The notes under the pieces were generated by a model. The model had not been told where the DNA came from, made no database searches, and saw only the letters and a list, made by a program, of their open reading frames with translations. Shown here piece after piece: positions 18,576 to 28,353 of a stretch of 64,000 nucleotides of DNA. The stretch is from positions 186,001 to 250,000 of the forward strand of contig JBEAMJ010000078.1 in NCBI GenBank assembly GCA_041166025.1, written 5' to 3'. Every line of letters starts with the position of its first letter. The first letter of the stretch is position 1. The translations under genes were made by a program, and so were the position numbers. This stretch comes from UBA7672 sp041166025. GTDB taxonomy: Bacteria > Pseudomonadota > Alphaproteobacteria > Caulobacterales > Hyphomonadaceae.

Positions 18576-21500
18576 ATGAAGGCCTTCACACGCTTCTTCG
18601 TGGACCGCTGGCAGTTCACGCTGGTGCTGTTCTTCATGCTGTTCGGGCTGGGCATCCAGTCCGTGATGTCGATCCCCAAGTCGGAAGACCCCATCGTCTC
18701 TTTCCCGGGCGTCGGCGTTTTCGTCGTATTGCCGGGCGCAGACGCCGAGCAGATGGAGCGCGTCGTTGCGATCCCCATCGAGACGGCCCTCAACGGCCTT
18801 GAAGATGTCGACGAGATCCAGTCGACCAGCCAGGCCGGCCTTGCCTCGATCGGCGTCTCCTTCATTTACGGGTCCGATCCCGAGAAGAAATATGACGAGG
18901 TCGTGCGCGAGCTGAACGTCATTCGCGCCAGCCTGCCTGAAGGCATTACGCTCCTGCGCGCCAACCGGCAGAACCCTGCGCAGACCAATATCGTGCAGAT
19001 GGCGCTGGTCTCGGAAACCGCCCCCTACCGACGGATGGAAGCTTATGCGCGCGAGCTGCGCGATGCGATCGAGCGCGCCAACGGCATCCAGCAGGCCGAG
19101 ATCTGGGGCGTGCCGACGGCCGAAGTGCGGATCACGCCGGACATGGACAAGCTGGCGAATTTCCGCCTGCCGCTGACCGCGGTGACCGAGGCGGTGCAGC
19201 GCGAAGGCGCGGACATTCCAATCGGGGCCGTCGAGAGCAGCGGTCGCCGCTTCAATGTCGAGGCCACCGGCCCCTTCGACAGCCTGGACGAGATCCGCGA
19301 CATCGTGCTGCGCGCCGAGGAAGGCTCGGCGATCACGCTCGGTGATGTGGCGCAGGTCGAGTGGACCAATGACGAACAGGTGGTGAGAACCCGCTATAAC
19401 GGCCAGCGCGCGCTCTTCGTGACCGCGCGCGCCAAGCTTGGCTCGACGATCTTCGATGTGATGGACAATGTCCGCTATCAGGTCGACCGGTTCGAGCCGC
19501 GCCTGCCGCCTGAGATCAAGCTGGAGCGCGGGTTTGACCAGTCCGAGACGGTCGCGCACAGACTGACGTCGCTGGGCCGCGACTTCATGATCGCTATCGC
19601 GCTTGTCCTCCTGACGCTTCTGCCGCTGGGCTTCCGCGCATCGCTGGTCGTGATGGTGTCGATCCCCGCCTCGTTCGCCATCGGCGTGATCGTGCTCGAC
19701 ATGCTCGGCTATTCGCTCAACCAGCTGTCGATTGCCGGCTTCGTTCTGGCCCTTGGCCTGCTGGTCGACGACTCGATCGTGGTGACCGAGAACATCGCCC
19801 GACACCTGCGCAGCGGCCTCAGCCCGCGCGATGCAGCCATTGCCGGCGTCGAGGAAATCAATGTCGCCGTCCTGGGATGTACGGCGACGCTGCTGTTCGC
19901 CTTCGTGCCATTGCTCAACCTGCCGGAAGGGGCGGGCGATTTCACGCGCTCGCTTCCGATGGCGGTGGTGTGCACCATTGCAGCCTCGCTCTTCGTCGCG
20001 CTCACCGTCATCCCCTTCCTGGCGAGCCGGATGCTGCCCAAGCATGGGCATTCCAACGTCTTTCTCGATGTGGTGATGGGTGCGATCCATGCCGTCTACC
20101 GGCCGATCCTCAAGGTGGCGCTCGGCATGCCGCGGCTCACCGTGGTCGCCGGTCTTGCGCTGTTCGCGGCTTCCCTGGCGCTGGTGCCACGGCTGGGCTT
20201 CAGCCTTTTCCCGGAGAATGACAGCCCCTATTTCATGGTCGAGGTCGAGTTGCCGCAGGGCGTTTCGGTCGAGGAGACGGATCGCGCCGTGATGTTCGCG
20301 GACTCCGTGCTCGCCAAGCATGACGAGTTCACCTGGCGCTTCGCCAATTCCGGACGGGGAAATCCGCAGGTCTACTACAACGAAATCCCGAGCGAGCAGG
20401 CGAGCAATGTCGGCGGCATCTATGCCCGCTTCGACCATTGGGAGTCGAAGGAAGGCAACGCCCTGCTAGAAGACATTCGCGCCGAACTTGCAACCTATCC
20501 CGGCGTGCGCTTCAACGTGAAGCGGTTCCTCAACGGGCCGCCCATCGAGGCCCCGATCGCCATCCGCATCCAGGGCCCCGACATCGAGGTGCTGACCGGC
20601 ATCGCCGCCGATGTCGAGCGGGCGATGGCGGGGGCCGAAGGCATCCGTAATATCACCAACCCGCTGGCCGAGCGCCTGCTCGATCTCGATCTCAACATCG
20701 ACACCGAGGCAGCCGCGCTGCGGGGCGTTCCGGCCGGCGCGATCGACCAGACACTGCGCATCGCCATCGGCGGCGCGCGGGTTGCGTCCTTCCGCGACCC
20801 GGTGGGCGATGCCTATCCCGTCATCGTTCGCGCCCCACGCGCCGAGCGCATGACGATTGAGGACCTTGATCGCCTCTATATCTGGACAGGCGATGGGTCG
20901 GCGGCGCCTTTGTCCGAGTTTGCCGAGCCCGGCATTTCGTCCGGTCCGGCGCGCATCAGCCGTTTCCAGCGCGAACGCACCGTCACCATCACGGCCTTCA
21001 CGCAGCCGGGCTTCCTCACCGGCGTTGTGACGGCGAATGTCGAGGAACAGCTGGCGGGCATCACCCTGCCTGCGGGGTATTCCTGGAATGTCGGCGGCGA
21101 GGCCGAAGCCCAGTCGCGCAGCTTCGGCGGGATGGGTCCGGCCATCCTGATCGCGCTCTTCGGCGTGATGGCGGTGCTGCTGCTGGAGTTCGGATCGTTC
21201 GCGACAGCCGGCGTTGTCGCCTTTGTCATCCCGTTCGGCATCATGGGCGGGCTGATCGCGCTCTATCTCGGCGGGCAATCGCTGTCCTACACCTCGATCA
21301 TCGGGTTCATCGCCCTCATCGGTATCGAGATCAAGAATTCCATCCTGCTGGTCGAGTTCGCGAACCAGGAACGCGAGCGGGGAACGCCCCTGCGCGAGGC
21401 GATCGAGAAGGCGGGCGAGGTGCGCTTCCTGCCGGTGCTCCTGACCTCGCTCACGGCCATTGGCGGCCTGACGCCGCTCGTGTTCGAGGGCTCGCCGCTC

Positions 21501-21674
21501 TATTCGCCCCTGGCCATGGTGATCATCGGAGGCCTGATTTCCTCGACGTTGATCGCGCGGATCGTGACCCCGCCCATGTACCTGCTGCTGGCGCCGAAGG
21601 ACCGCAAGGCTGCGCCGACGGGTGATGCGCCGCCTGATCGGGGGCCGGACCCGGTTGCGGTCCCTGCCGAGTAG
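18576..21674 (+). CDS. RND efflux transporter permease subunit
   Basis: A 1032-residue inner-membrane proton-driven pump, usual length for AcrB-type RND proteins. TM1 is followed by a large periplasmic loop, TM2-6 with the proton-relay Asp pair in LGLLVDDSIVVTENI, a second periplasmic loop (about residues 550-850), then TM8-12 with FIALIGIEIKNSILLVEFANQ. It follows its adaptor gene by 21 bases with ribosome-binding site GAGGGGGAGGGG. The short hairpins of the adaptor and the TetR control suggest export of small hydrophobic compounds; the substrate is unknown. Confidence 0.95.
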   Translation: MKAFTRFFVDRWQFTLVLFFMLFGLGIQSVMSIPKSEDPIVSFPGVGVFVVLPGADAEQMERVVAIPIETALNGLEDVDEIQSTSQAGLASIGVSFIYGSDPEKKYDEVVRELNVIRASLPEGITLLRANRQNPAQTNIVQMALVSETAPYRRMEAYARELRDAIERANGIQQAEIWGVPTAEVRITPDMDKLANFRLPLTAVTEAVQREGADIPIGAVESSGRRFNVEATGPFDSLDEIRDIVLRAEEGSAITLGDVAQVEWTNDEQVVRTRYNGQRALFVTARAKLGSTIFDVMDNVRYQVDRFEPRLPPEIKLERGFDQSETVAHRLTSLGRDFMIAIALVLLTLLPLGFRASLVVMVSIPASFAIGVIVLDMLGYSLNQLSIAGFVLALGLLVDDSIVVTENIARHLRSGLSPRDAAIAGVEEINVAVLGCTATLLFAFVPLLNLPEGAGDFTRSLPMAVVCTIAASLFVALTVIPFLASRMLPKHGHSNVFLDVVMGAIHAVYRPILKVALGMPRLTVVAGLALFAASLALVPRLGFSLFPENDSPYFMVEVELPQGVSVEETDRAVMFADSVLAKHDEFTWRFANSGRGNPQVYYNEIPSEQASNVGGIYARFDHWESKEGNALLEDIRAELATYPGVRFNVKRFLNGPPIEAPIAIRIQGPDIEVLTGIAADVERAMAGAEGIRNITNPLAERLLDLDLNIDTEAAALRGVPAGAIDQTLRIAIGGARVASFRDPVGDAYPVIVRAPRAERMTIEDLDRLYIWTGDGSAAPLSEFAEPGISSGPARISRFQRERTVTITAFTQPGFLTGVVTANVEEQLAGITLPAGYSWNVGGEAEAQSRSFGGMGPAILIALFGVMAVLLLEFGSFATAGVVAFVIPFGIMGGLIALYLGGQSLSYTSIIGFIALIGIEIKNSILLVEFANQERERGTPLREAIEKAGEVRFLPVLLTSLTAIGGLTPLVFEGSPLYSPLAMVIIGGLISSTLIARIVTPPMYLLLAPKDRKAAPTGDAPPDRGPDPVAVPAE

Positions 21675-21710
21675 GTGACACTCTGCGGCGAGGAAACGCC
21701 GGAGAGCATC

Positions 21711-22994
21711 GTGGATTTCAACCTGCCTGAAGGTCTCGTCGCCTATCTCGCCGAGCTCGACCGCTTCATCGAAGCCGAGATCAAGCCGCTGGAAAACCAG
21801 GACGACAATATCCGCTTCTTCGACCATCGCCGCGAACACGCTCGCACGGACTGGGACAAGGGCGGTCTGCCGCGCAAGGAATGGGAGGATCTGCTGCGCG
21901 AGGCGCGAAGGCGGGCGGACAAGGCCGGTCATTTCCGCTTCGCACTGGCCAAGGAGCTGGGCGGCTCGGCGCGCGATGTCGGTTGTGGCCCCAATCTTGC
22001 CATGGCCGTGATCCGCGAGCACTTTGCCGCCAAGGGGCTCGGGCTCCACAACGACCTGCAGAACGAGCACTCCATCGTCGGCAACAGCATCGGCGCGCAG
22101 CTGATGTGGGCCTACGGCACCGAGGCGCAGAAGGCGGAGTGGATGGAGGCGCTCGCCGCCGGCAAGCGCGGCTTTGCCTTCGGCATCACCGAGCCGAAGC
22201 ATGGATCGGACGCAACGCACATGGAGACGGTCGCCGTGCGCGATGGCGATCACTGGGTGATTGACGGCGAGAAGACGTGGAACACCGGCGTGCACGCCGC
22301 CGGCCACGACATGATCATGGCGCGGACATCGGGCAAAGCCGGCGACGGGCACGGCATCACGGCGTTTCTGGTCCCCGTCAATTCGCCCGGCTTCACCATT
22401 GAGGAGTATCTCTGGACATTCAACATGCCGTCTGATCATGCGCACATCACGTTGAAGGGGGTGCGCGTTCCCGACTCAGCCGTGTTCGGCGGCGAGGGCC
22501 GCGGGCTGATGGTGGTGCAGCATTTCTTCAACGAGAACCGGATCAGACAGGCAGCGTCCTCGCTCGGCGCTGCACAATACTGCATCAACGAAGCTGTGGC
22601 GTACGCGAATGTGCGCGCGCCGTTCGGCAAGAAGCTGGCGTCAAACCAGGCGATCCAGTTCCCGCTGGTCGAGCTGCAGACACAGTGCGAGATGCTGCGG
22701 GCGCTGATCCACAAGACTGCGTGGCAGATGGACACGATCGGAAACTTCGCCGTCTCGGACAAAGTCTCGATGTGCAATTACTGGGCGAACCGGTTGTGCT
22801 GCGAGGCGGCCGATCGGGCGATGCAGGTGCATGGCGGCCTTGGCTATTCGCGGCACAAGCCGTTTGAGCACATCTATCGTCACCATCGCCGCTATCGCAT
22901 CACCGAAGGAGCGGAGGAGATCCAGATGCGCCGCGTCGCCGGCTACATGTTCGGCTTCATGGGGCAGAAGGCGCCGAAGGGCGTTGTCGAGTGA
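21711..22994 (+). CDS. Acyl-CoA dehydrogenase, ACAD10/11-like
   Basis: A 427-residue FAD-dependent acyl-CoA dehydrogenase. FAFGITEPKHGSDATH is the flavin/substrate loop, GEKTWNTGVH follows, and MQVHGGLGYSRHKPFEHIYRHHRRYRITEG is the C-terminal flavin-binding region. The GTG at 21711 is chosen because MDFNLPEGLVAYLAELD begins the conserved N-terminus and GGAGAG precedes it; a GTG at 21675 is also in frame. It overlaps the phosphotransferase gene by 4 bases. In animals the same two domains are fused in ACAD10/ACAD11, where kinase and dehydrogenase convert 4-hydroxyacyl-CoAs via a phosphorylated intermediate. That role is an inference here. Confidence 0.88.
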   Translation: MDFNLPEGLVAYLAELDRFIEAEIKPLENQDDNIRFFDHRREHARTDWDKGGLPRKEWEDLLREARRRADKAGHFRFALAKELGGSARDVGCGPNLAMAVIREHFAAKGLGLHNDLQNEHSIVGNSIGAQLMWAYGTEAQKAEWMEALAAGKRGFAFGITEPKHGSDATHMETVAVRDGDHWVIDGEKTWNTGVHAAGHDMIMARTSGKAGDGHGITAFLVPVNSPGFTIEEYLWTFNMPSDHAHITLKGVRVPDSAVFGGEGRGLMVVQHFFNENRIRQAASSLGAAQYCINEAVAYANVRAPFGKKLASNQAIQFPLVELQTQCEMLRALIHKTAWQMDTIGNFAVSDKVSMCNYWANRLCCEAADRAMQVHGGLGYSRHKPFEHIYRHHRRYRITEGAEEIQMRRVAGYMFGFMGQKAPKGVVE

Positions 22995-24394
22995 TCGATA
23001 GGGCGCAACTCGAACGCACACTGGCCCGGCTCGCGGGTTTCCAAAGGCTCGTAACGTGCGACCGGCTGTCAGCGGGCGCAAGCCGCGAGACCTACCGGCT
23101 CGTCGTGCAGATGGGCGGCGTGGAGCGCAAGCTGGCGCTCCGGCGCGCGTCGGGCGAGGGCAAGTCCGCGATGGGGTCGGGGCCTGGGCTCGGCATCGAG
23201 GCGCAGCTGTTCGCGGCCGCTCGCGGGGCGGGCGTGCCGGGGCCGGAAGTCCTGCTGGTCCTGCAGCCTGAAGACCTGCTCGGCGCAGGCTTCGTCATGG
23301 AGTGGATCGCGGGCGAGACCCTCGGCGGAAAGATCACGCGCGGCGCCGAATTCGCGGATGCACGCAGGACGCTCGCCCGGCAGTGCGGTGAAATTCTCGC
23401 GCGGCTGCACTCGGTCGACGTTAAGGCAGCGGGGCTGGGCGACGTCCTGGAATCGTTCACGCCGGAACATGTCGTGCGCAAGACACATGCGGCCTATCTC
23501 GAGCTTGGCTCGCCCCAGCCGATGATCGACTTCACGGCGATGTGGCTGCTGAAGAACCTGCCGAGGGCGCACGCCATGAAGCTGGTGCATGGCGATTTCC
23601 GGAACGGAAACATGATCGTCGATCCGGCCATGGGCCTGGTCGCCGTGCTGGATTGGGAGCTGGCGCATGTTGGCGATCCGATGCGCGACCTTGGCTGGCT
23701 GATCACGCGGTCGTGGCGCTTTGGCGTACCGGAAAAGGAGGTCGGCGGGTTCGGCGATGTGGCCGATCTGGTTGCGGGTTACGAGTCGGTGTCGGGCGAG
23801 ATGGTGGACCGGGATGCGATCCGCTTCTGGGAAGTGTTCGGCTCGTTCTGGTGGTCGGTGGGCACGCTCGGCATGGCGCAGAGCTTTCGTAATGGAACGG
23901 AGGCAAGTCTCGAACGGCCGGCGATCGGGCGTCGCAGTTCTGAATGCCAGATCGACTGCGTCAACCTGCTCATCCCTGGTTCGGCGCGGAAGCCGGCCGC
24001 GAGCCGGCAATCACTGTCGGCGACGGACCTGCCCCGCGCTGACGAACTGCTCGTCGGCATCCGCGATTTCCTGCGCGGCGAGGGCGGGGCGGCGCTTGAG
24101 GGCCGCAACCAGTTTCTTGCACGGGTCAGCGCCAATGCCATCGATATCGTGTTGCGCGAGCTGAGCCTCGGGCCGGACGCGGTGGCGTGGGAGACGCAGC
24201 AGCTGGAACGGCTGCTCGGCGTGTGCAGCGGCCTTCAGCAGATGCGCGAGAAGCTGGCGGTGGCGATCCGCTTCGGCGAGATCGACCTCGCGCGTCCCGA
24301 TCTCCACGCCTACCTGCGCGACAGCGTTCTGGCGCAGGTGCTCATCGACCAGCCCGGCTATCCCGGCGCGGCAGAATGCGCCGCACGCCAGTGA
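22991..24394 (+). CDS. APH-type phosphotransferase with C-terminal DUF6285-like domain
   Basis: A 467-residue protein starting with GTG (GTGA overlap with the upstream stop). Residues 1-310 are an aminoglycoside-phosphotransferase/choline-kinase-like fold: catalytic loop VHGDFRNGNMI and metal-binding LDWELAHVGDPMRDLGWL. Residues 330-460 form a helical domain (VGIRDFLRGEGG, then LRDSVLAQVLIDQPGY) of the type often fused to these kinases, here recalled as DUF6285. Such kinases next to acyl-CoA dehydrogenases, like LvaA of the levulinate pathway, phosphorylate 4-hydroxyacyl-CoAs. Antibiotic resistance is unlikely in this context. Confidence 0.85.
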   Translation: MIDRAQLERTLARLAGFQRLVTCDRLSAGASRETYRLVVQMGGVERKLALRRASGEGKSAMGSGPGLGIEAQLFAAARGAGVPGPEVLLVLQPEDLLGAGFVMEWIAGETLGGKITRGAEFADARRTLARQCGEILARLHSVDVKAAGLGDVLESFTPEHVVRKTHAAYLELGSPQPMIDFTAMWLLKNLPRAHAMKLVHGDFRNGNMIVDPAMGLVAVLDWELAHVGDPMRDLGWLITRSWRFGVPEKEVGGFGDVADLVAGYESVSGEMVDRDAIRFWEVFGSFWWSVGTLGMAQSFRNGTEASLERPAIGRRSSECQIDCVNLLIPGSARKPAASRQSLSATDLPRADELLVGIRDFLRGEGGAALEGRNQFLARVSANAIDIVLRELSLGPDAVAWETQQLERLLGVCSGLQQMREKLAVAIRFGEIDLARPDLHAYLRDSVLAQVLIDQPGYPGAAECAARQ

Positions 24395-24475
24395 CGCCGG
24401 GGAAGTCGGGCGTGACAAGCCTACTCGACGGGCGCCCGTGACGGCCCTAAACCAGCGCCAGTCAGAGAGGCATTC

Positions 24476-25597
24476 ATGTCCCGTCCCGTAATCTCGGCCA
24501 CCGGCCTTTACACCCCGCCCCATTCCATTTCGAACGCGGAGCTGGTGGCAAGCTTCAATGCCTGGGTTGAAAAGTTCAACGCCGAGCATGCCGCCGAGAT
24601 CGCTGCGGGAGCACTTGCGGCGAAGCAGCCCTCCTCGGTCGAGTTCATCGAGAAGGCGTCGGGCATCAAGGCGCGCTATGTCGTCGACAAGGACGGCGTG
24701 CTCGATACGCAGCGCATGACGCCCAACATTCCCGAACGTCCCAACGAGCAGATTTCGATTCTGGCCGAGATCGCCGTCAACGCCGCGAAGGAGGCGCTCG
24801 CCAAGGCCGGCAAGGAAGGCAGGCAGGTCGATGCGGTGATCTGCGCCGCCTCAAACATGCAGCGCGCCTATCCTGCCATGGCCATCGAGGTGCAGGACGC
24901 CATCGGTTCGCCGGGCTTTGCCTTCGACATGAATGTGGCCTGCTCGTCGGCGACGTTCGGCATCCAGACCGGCGCAGATTTCGTGCGCGCGGGCCATGCA
25001 AAGACGGTGCTGATGGTCAACCCTGAGATCTGCTCGGGACATCTCAATTTCACCGACCGCGACAGCCACTTCATCTTTGGCGATGTCGCCACCGCCGTGC
25101 TGATCGAGGCGGAGGATGTCGCGCCGAAGGGTTCGTGGTCGATCCTCGGCACGCATCTCAAGACCCAGTTCTCCAACAACATCCGCAACAATTTCGGCTT
25201 CCTCAACCGCGGCGCGCCGGACGGCGTCGGCAAGGCCGACAAGCTGTTTGTCCAGGAGGGCCGCAAGGTCTTCAAGGAAGTCGTGCCCATGGTGTCCGGC
25301 ATGATTCTCGGTGAGATGGACCGGCTCGGTCTCAAGGCGACAGACCTGAAGCGCCTCTGGCTGCACCAGGCCAATGCCGGGATGAACCGGCTGATCGCCG
25401 AGCGCGTGCTGGGCCATGAAGCGAGCGAGGATGAAAGCCCGACCGTGCTCGATACCTACGCCAACACCTCTTCGGCAGGTTCGATCATCGCCTTCCACAA
25501 GCATTCAGGCGATTTCCGCCCCGGCGACAGGGGCCTGATCTGCTCGTTCGGCGCCGGGTACTCGGCCGGGACAGTGTTCGTGGAGAAGACGGCGTAG
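24476..25597 (+). CDS. Beta-ketoacyl-ACP synthase III-like thiolase-fold enzyme
   Basis: A 373-residue member of the KAS III group. The catalytic triad is visible as Cys (C156 in NVACSSATFG), His in LHQANAGMN and Asn in ANTSSAGS, with the C-terminal GLICSFGAGYSAGTVFVE. It is about 50 residues longer than E. coli FabH because of an insertion after the first strand (AWVEKFNAEHAAEIAAG). Such long forms occur in alphaproteobacteria, either for starting fatty acid synthesis or for specialised acyl chains. It sits 81 bases after the kinase gene and before an acyl-CoA ligase gene. Confidence 0.87.
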   Translation: MSRPVISATGLYTPPHSISNAELVASFNAWVEKFNAEHAAEIAAGALAAKQPSSVEFIEKASGIKARYVVDKDGVLDTQRMTPNIPERPNEQISILAEIAVNAAKEALAKAGKEGRQVDAVICAASNMQRAYPAMAIEVQDAIGSPGFAFDMNVACSSATFGIQTGADFVRAGHAKTVLMVNPEICSGHLNFTDRDSHFIFGDVATAVLIEAEDVAPKGSWSILGTHLKTQFSNNIRNNFGFLNRGAPDGVGKADKLFVQEGRKVFKEVVPMVSGMILGEMDRLGLKATDLKRLWLHQANAGMNRLIAERVLGHEASEDESPTVLDTYANTSSAGSIIAFHKHSGDFRPGDRGLICSFGAGYSAGTVFVEKTA

Positions 25598-25675
25598 GGC
25601 GCGGACGCTGCGGATTGCGTGCGCGGCCTGCCTTGCTAGTGTCCGGTCAACAAGAAGACGACCGGAGGAACACCC

Positions 25676-27520
25676 ATGGCTGCCGATGCTGCAAACCTGC
25701 CGCCCTTTCGGCCGCTGCCCTACAAGGGGCCCAATATCGAGGCCATCCGCGGCGAGGGTGGCGTGGTTTACCTGCGCTCGCGCGAGCCGATGGGACCGGT
25801 CGGACGGACCATACCCCACATCCTCGATGATCGTGCCAGGATGCACCCCGAACGGGCGTGGCTGAAGCAACGCCTTCCCAATCACGGACCGTGGCGGCAG
25901 GTCAGCTATGGCGAGGCCGCTGGCATGACGCGCGCGCTGGCGCAGGCGCTGCTGGATCGCGGGCTGGGGCCGGATGCGCCGCTGCTGATCCTGTCGGGAA
26001 ACTCCATCGAGCATGCGCTGATGTCGCTTGCCGCCCAGCGAATCGGCGCACCGGCGACGCCGATCTCGCCGGCTTATTCCACGATGTCGACGGATTTCGC
26101 GAAGCTGAAGCACTGCTTTGCGGCGGTGAAGCCGAAGGCGATCTTCGTCCAGACGATGGATCCGTTCCGCAAGGCGCTCGGCGCGCTCGACCTCGCGGGC
26201 GTGTCGGTGATTTCGGCGGACGGCTCAGAAGGCTCGGAGGCCTTTGCCACACTGGCCAGGACGCCAGCCACATCTGTGGTCGACACGGCGATGGACTGGC
26301 TCGGGCCCGATTCGGTTGGCAAATATCTCTTCACCTCAGGCTCGACGGGAATGCCCAAGCCGGCGCCGCAAAGCCAGGGCCAGATGACGGCGCAGATCGC
26401 CGCGCGCGGCGGCATCGAACTGCCGCCGGAGGATCCTGACGAGATCCTTGCCTCGCTCGACTGGATGCCGTGGAGCCATATCTCGGGCGGCAATGTGAAC
26501 TTCAACAACGTGTTGTCGCTCGGCGGCACGCTGCATATCGATGAAGGCAGGCCGATGCCGGGCCTGTTCCAGACGACGATCGCAAACCTGAAGGAGGTGC
26601 GTCCGCAATCCTTCGGCTCCGCGCCGATCGCCTTCGGCATGCTGGCCGAGGCGATGGAGGCGGATGTCGAGCTGCGTGATGCAGTATTCTCGCGGATGCG
26701 CGCCTTCATTTATGGCGGAGCGACCTTGTCGGACGATGTCTATGAACGCATCCAGCGGCTCTCCATCGCATCGACCGGCATGCGCATTCCGCTGCTGACC
26801 ATGTATGGCGCGACCGAGACGCAGGGCGTGACGATGACGCACTGGATTCTCGAGCGTGTCGGCATGGTGGGCGTGCCGATGCCGGGAACCACGCTGAAGC
26901 TGGCGCCGGTGGGCAACAAGCTGGAAGTGCGGGTGAAGGGCCCCACCGTGATGCGCGGCTATCTCAACATGCCCGAAAAGAACCGCGAGGTGTTCGACGA
27001 GGAAGGCTTCTACTGCCTTGGCGATGCGGCCCGGTTCGAGGACCCGGAGCATCCGGAGAAGGGCCTGATCTTCGACGGACGCGTGACCGAGGATTTCAAG
27101 CTCGATTCTGGAACCTGGGTGTCGGTCGGCACGCTGCGGCCCGAGATCGTCGCCGCGTGCGCGCCACTCGTGTTCGACGCGGTGATCTGTGGCCAGGACA
27201 AGCCTTTCATCGGCGCATTGCTGTGGCCATCGCCGGCTGCGATGAAGGCGGCGACGGATGCTGCTGGCGGCGATGTTGCAAAGGCGTTTGGGGCGCTGAC
27301 GGTTCAGGTTGCCGAGAAGCTGAAGGCGCACAATGCGGTGGCCGGCGGATCCTCGCGCAAGATCGGCCGGTTCAGGATGCTGACCTCTCCGCCGTCCCTT
27401 GATGCCGGCGAGATCACCGACAAGGGCTATGTCAACCAGCGGGTCGCGCAGGATGTGCGGGCGGCGGAGGTGGCCTCGCTGTTCGGGGCCGAGCCGGGGC
27501 CGGGAGTGGTGCAGCTTTAG
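25676..27520 (+). CDS. Feruloyl-CoA synthase-like acyl-CoA ligase
   Basis: A 614-residue ANL-superfamily enzyme. The ATP-binding loop is FTSGSTGMPKPA at about residue 220, then YGATETQG. The late motif FDGRVTEDFKLDSGTWVSVG matches the feruloyl-CoA synthase subgroup, which activates hydroxycinnamates or other aromatic acids with ATP and CoA. The usual C-terminal catalytic Lys region reads SSRKIGRF. The start has a strong ribosome-binding site (GGAGGAAC). An inverted repeat, CCGGTC-n11-GACCGG (25643-25665), lies just before it and may be an operator. The gene is convergent with a crotonase gene, overlapping by 4 bases. Confidence 0.85.
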   Translation: MAADAANLPPFRPLPYKGPNIEAIRGEGGVVYLRSREPMGPVGRTIPHILDDRARMHPERAWLKQRLPNHGPWRQVSYGEAAGMTRALAQALLDRGLGPDAPLLILSGNSIEHALMSLAAQRIGAPATPISPAYSTMSTDFAKLKHCFAAVKPKAIFVQTMDPFRKALGALDLAGVSVISADGSEGSEAFATLARTPATSVVDTAMDWLGPDSVGKYLFTSGSTGMPKPAPQSQGQMTAQIAARGGIELPPEDPDEILASLDWMPWSHISGGNVNFNNVLSLGGTLHIDEGRPMPGLFQTTIANLKEVRPQSFGSAPIAFGMLAEAMEADVELRDAVFSRMRAFIYGGATLSDDVYERIQRLSIASTGMRIPLLTMYGATETQGVTMTHWILERVGMVGVPMPGTTLKLAPVGNKLEVRVKGPTVMRGYLNMPEKNREVFDEEGFYCLGDAARFEDPEHPEKGLIFDGRVTEDFKLDSGTWVSVGTLRPEIVAACAPLVFDAVICGQDKPFIGALLWPSPAAMKAATDAAGGDVAKAFGALTVQVAEKLKAHNAVAGGSSRKIGRFRMLTSPPSLDAGEITDKGYVNQRVAQDVRAAEVASLFGAEPGPGVVQL

Positions 27521-28353
27521 TCACCCGCCTTGTCACTGCGGCGATAATCGCCATAGGCGGTGTCGCGCGCATCAAGACCGCCGGTCACACTTCCGCGGAA
27601 CTGCGCAAACATCGCGCGCGAGCTTTCCGTGTTGAGGGCGAGGGCCTGGATTTCGGCGCCAGCGCGGACAGCGGCGCGCAGGCCCATGATCTCCATCGCG
27701 CGGTGAACCGAGCGCTTGTTCATCTGCTGCACATCGGTGGGAATCTTGGCGATACGCACGGCGATGGAGAGTGTTTCGGCTTCCAGCCTCTCCGCAGGAA
27801 AGGCGCGGTTGGCGAGGCCCACGCGCACAGCCTCCCGTCCGTCGAGCGCATCGCCCGTGAGCATCATCTCCATCGCGGGGCGCAGACCGCAATACCAGGC
27901 GTGAAACTGGTTGTCGGGCGGACTCATCGAACGTACGGGCGGATATCCAATCTGCGCGTCCTCGGCGGCATAGACGAGGTCACACGCCGCCATCAGCTCG
28001 GACCCGCCGGCGAGGCACCAGCCGTGCACCTGCGCAATCACTGGCTTGGCGAGGTCCCAGATGCGGAAGCAGCCCTCGACGACATGGCGCGCCCACTGGC
28101 CCGCGCCGCCGGCCGTATGAAATGGCAGGGGCTGCTGCGCGCCTTCTGCCGAGAGGTCATAGCCGGCGGAGAAGCATGATCCGGCCCCGCGCAGGATGGT
28201 GACACGGACCTCGGGGTCGCGATCTGCGGTTTCGAGCGCGGCGTGGAGCTCACGACGCAAGTCGTTCGACAGCGCGTTGCGCTTCGCTGGCCGGTTGAGC
28301 GTGAGGCGGCGGACATGTGGGGCCGGATCGTCGGCGAGGATAAGGTCGGTCAT
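27517..28353 (-). CDS. Crotonase family protein
   Basis: A 278-residue enoyl-CoA hydratase/isomerase-family protein. CFSAGYDLSAEG and VHGWCLAGGSELMAACDLVYAAEDAQIGYPP provide the oxyanion hole; the Glu in GGSEL may be catalytic. It may act with the feruloyl-CoA-synthase-like ligase as a hydroxycinnamoyl-CoA hydratase-lyase partner, but the sequence does not carry clear signatures of that enzyme. The long C-terminal tail (MEIMGLRAAVRAGAEIQALAL) is typical of many crotonases. It is alone on the minus strand in this region. Confidence 0.83.
   Translation of the reverse strand: MTDLILADDPAPHVRRLTLNRPAKRNALSNDLRRELHAALETADRDPEVRVTILRGAGSCFSAGYDLSAEGAQQPLPFHTAGGAGQWARHVVEGCFRIWDLAKPVIAQVHGWCLAGGSELMAACDLVYAAEDAQIGYPPVRSMSPPDNQFHAWYCGLRPAMEMMLTGDALDGREAVRVGLANRAFPAERLEAETLSIAVRIAKIPTDVQQMNKRSVHRAMEIMGLRAAVRAGAEIQALALNTESSRAMFAQFRGSVTGGLDARDTAYGDYRRSDKAGD

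Noticed and set aside
18537..20438. 633-residue minus-strand open frame
   Set aside because: It lies opposite the RND permease gene, whose domains are clear. The frame is open because of strong GC bias at third positions; its product is His/Arg/Asp-rich with no domain.
20466..22445. 659-residue minus-strand open frame
   Set aside because: Antisense to the RND permease and the acyl-CoA dehydrogenase. Composition is low-complexity and Arg/Asp-rich.
22991..24394. Antibiotic-resistance aminoglycoside kinase
   Set aside because: The fold is shared, but overlap with an acyl-CoA dehydrogenase gene and the C-terminal DUF6285-like domain point to acyl-CoA metabolism.
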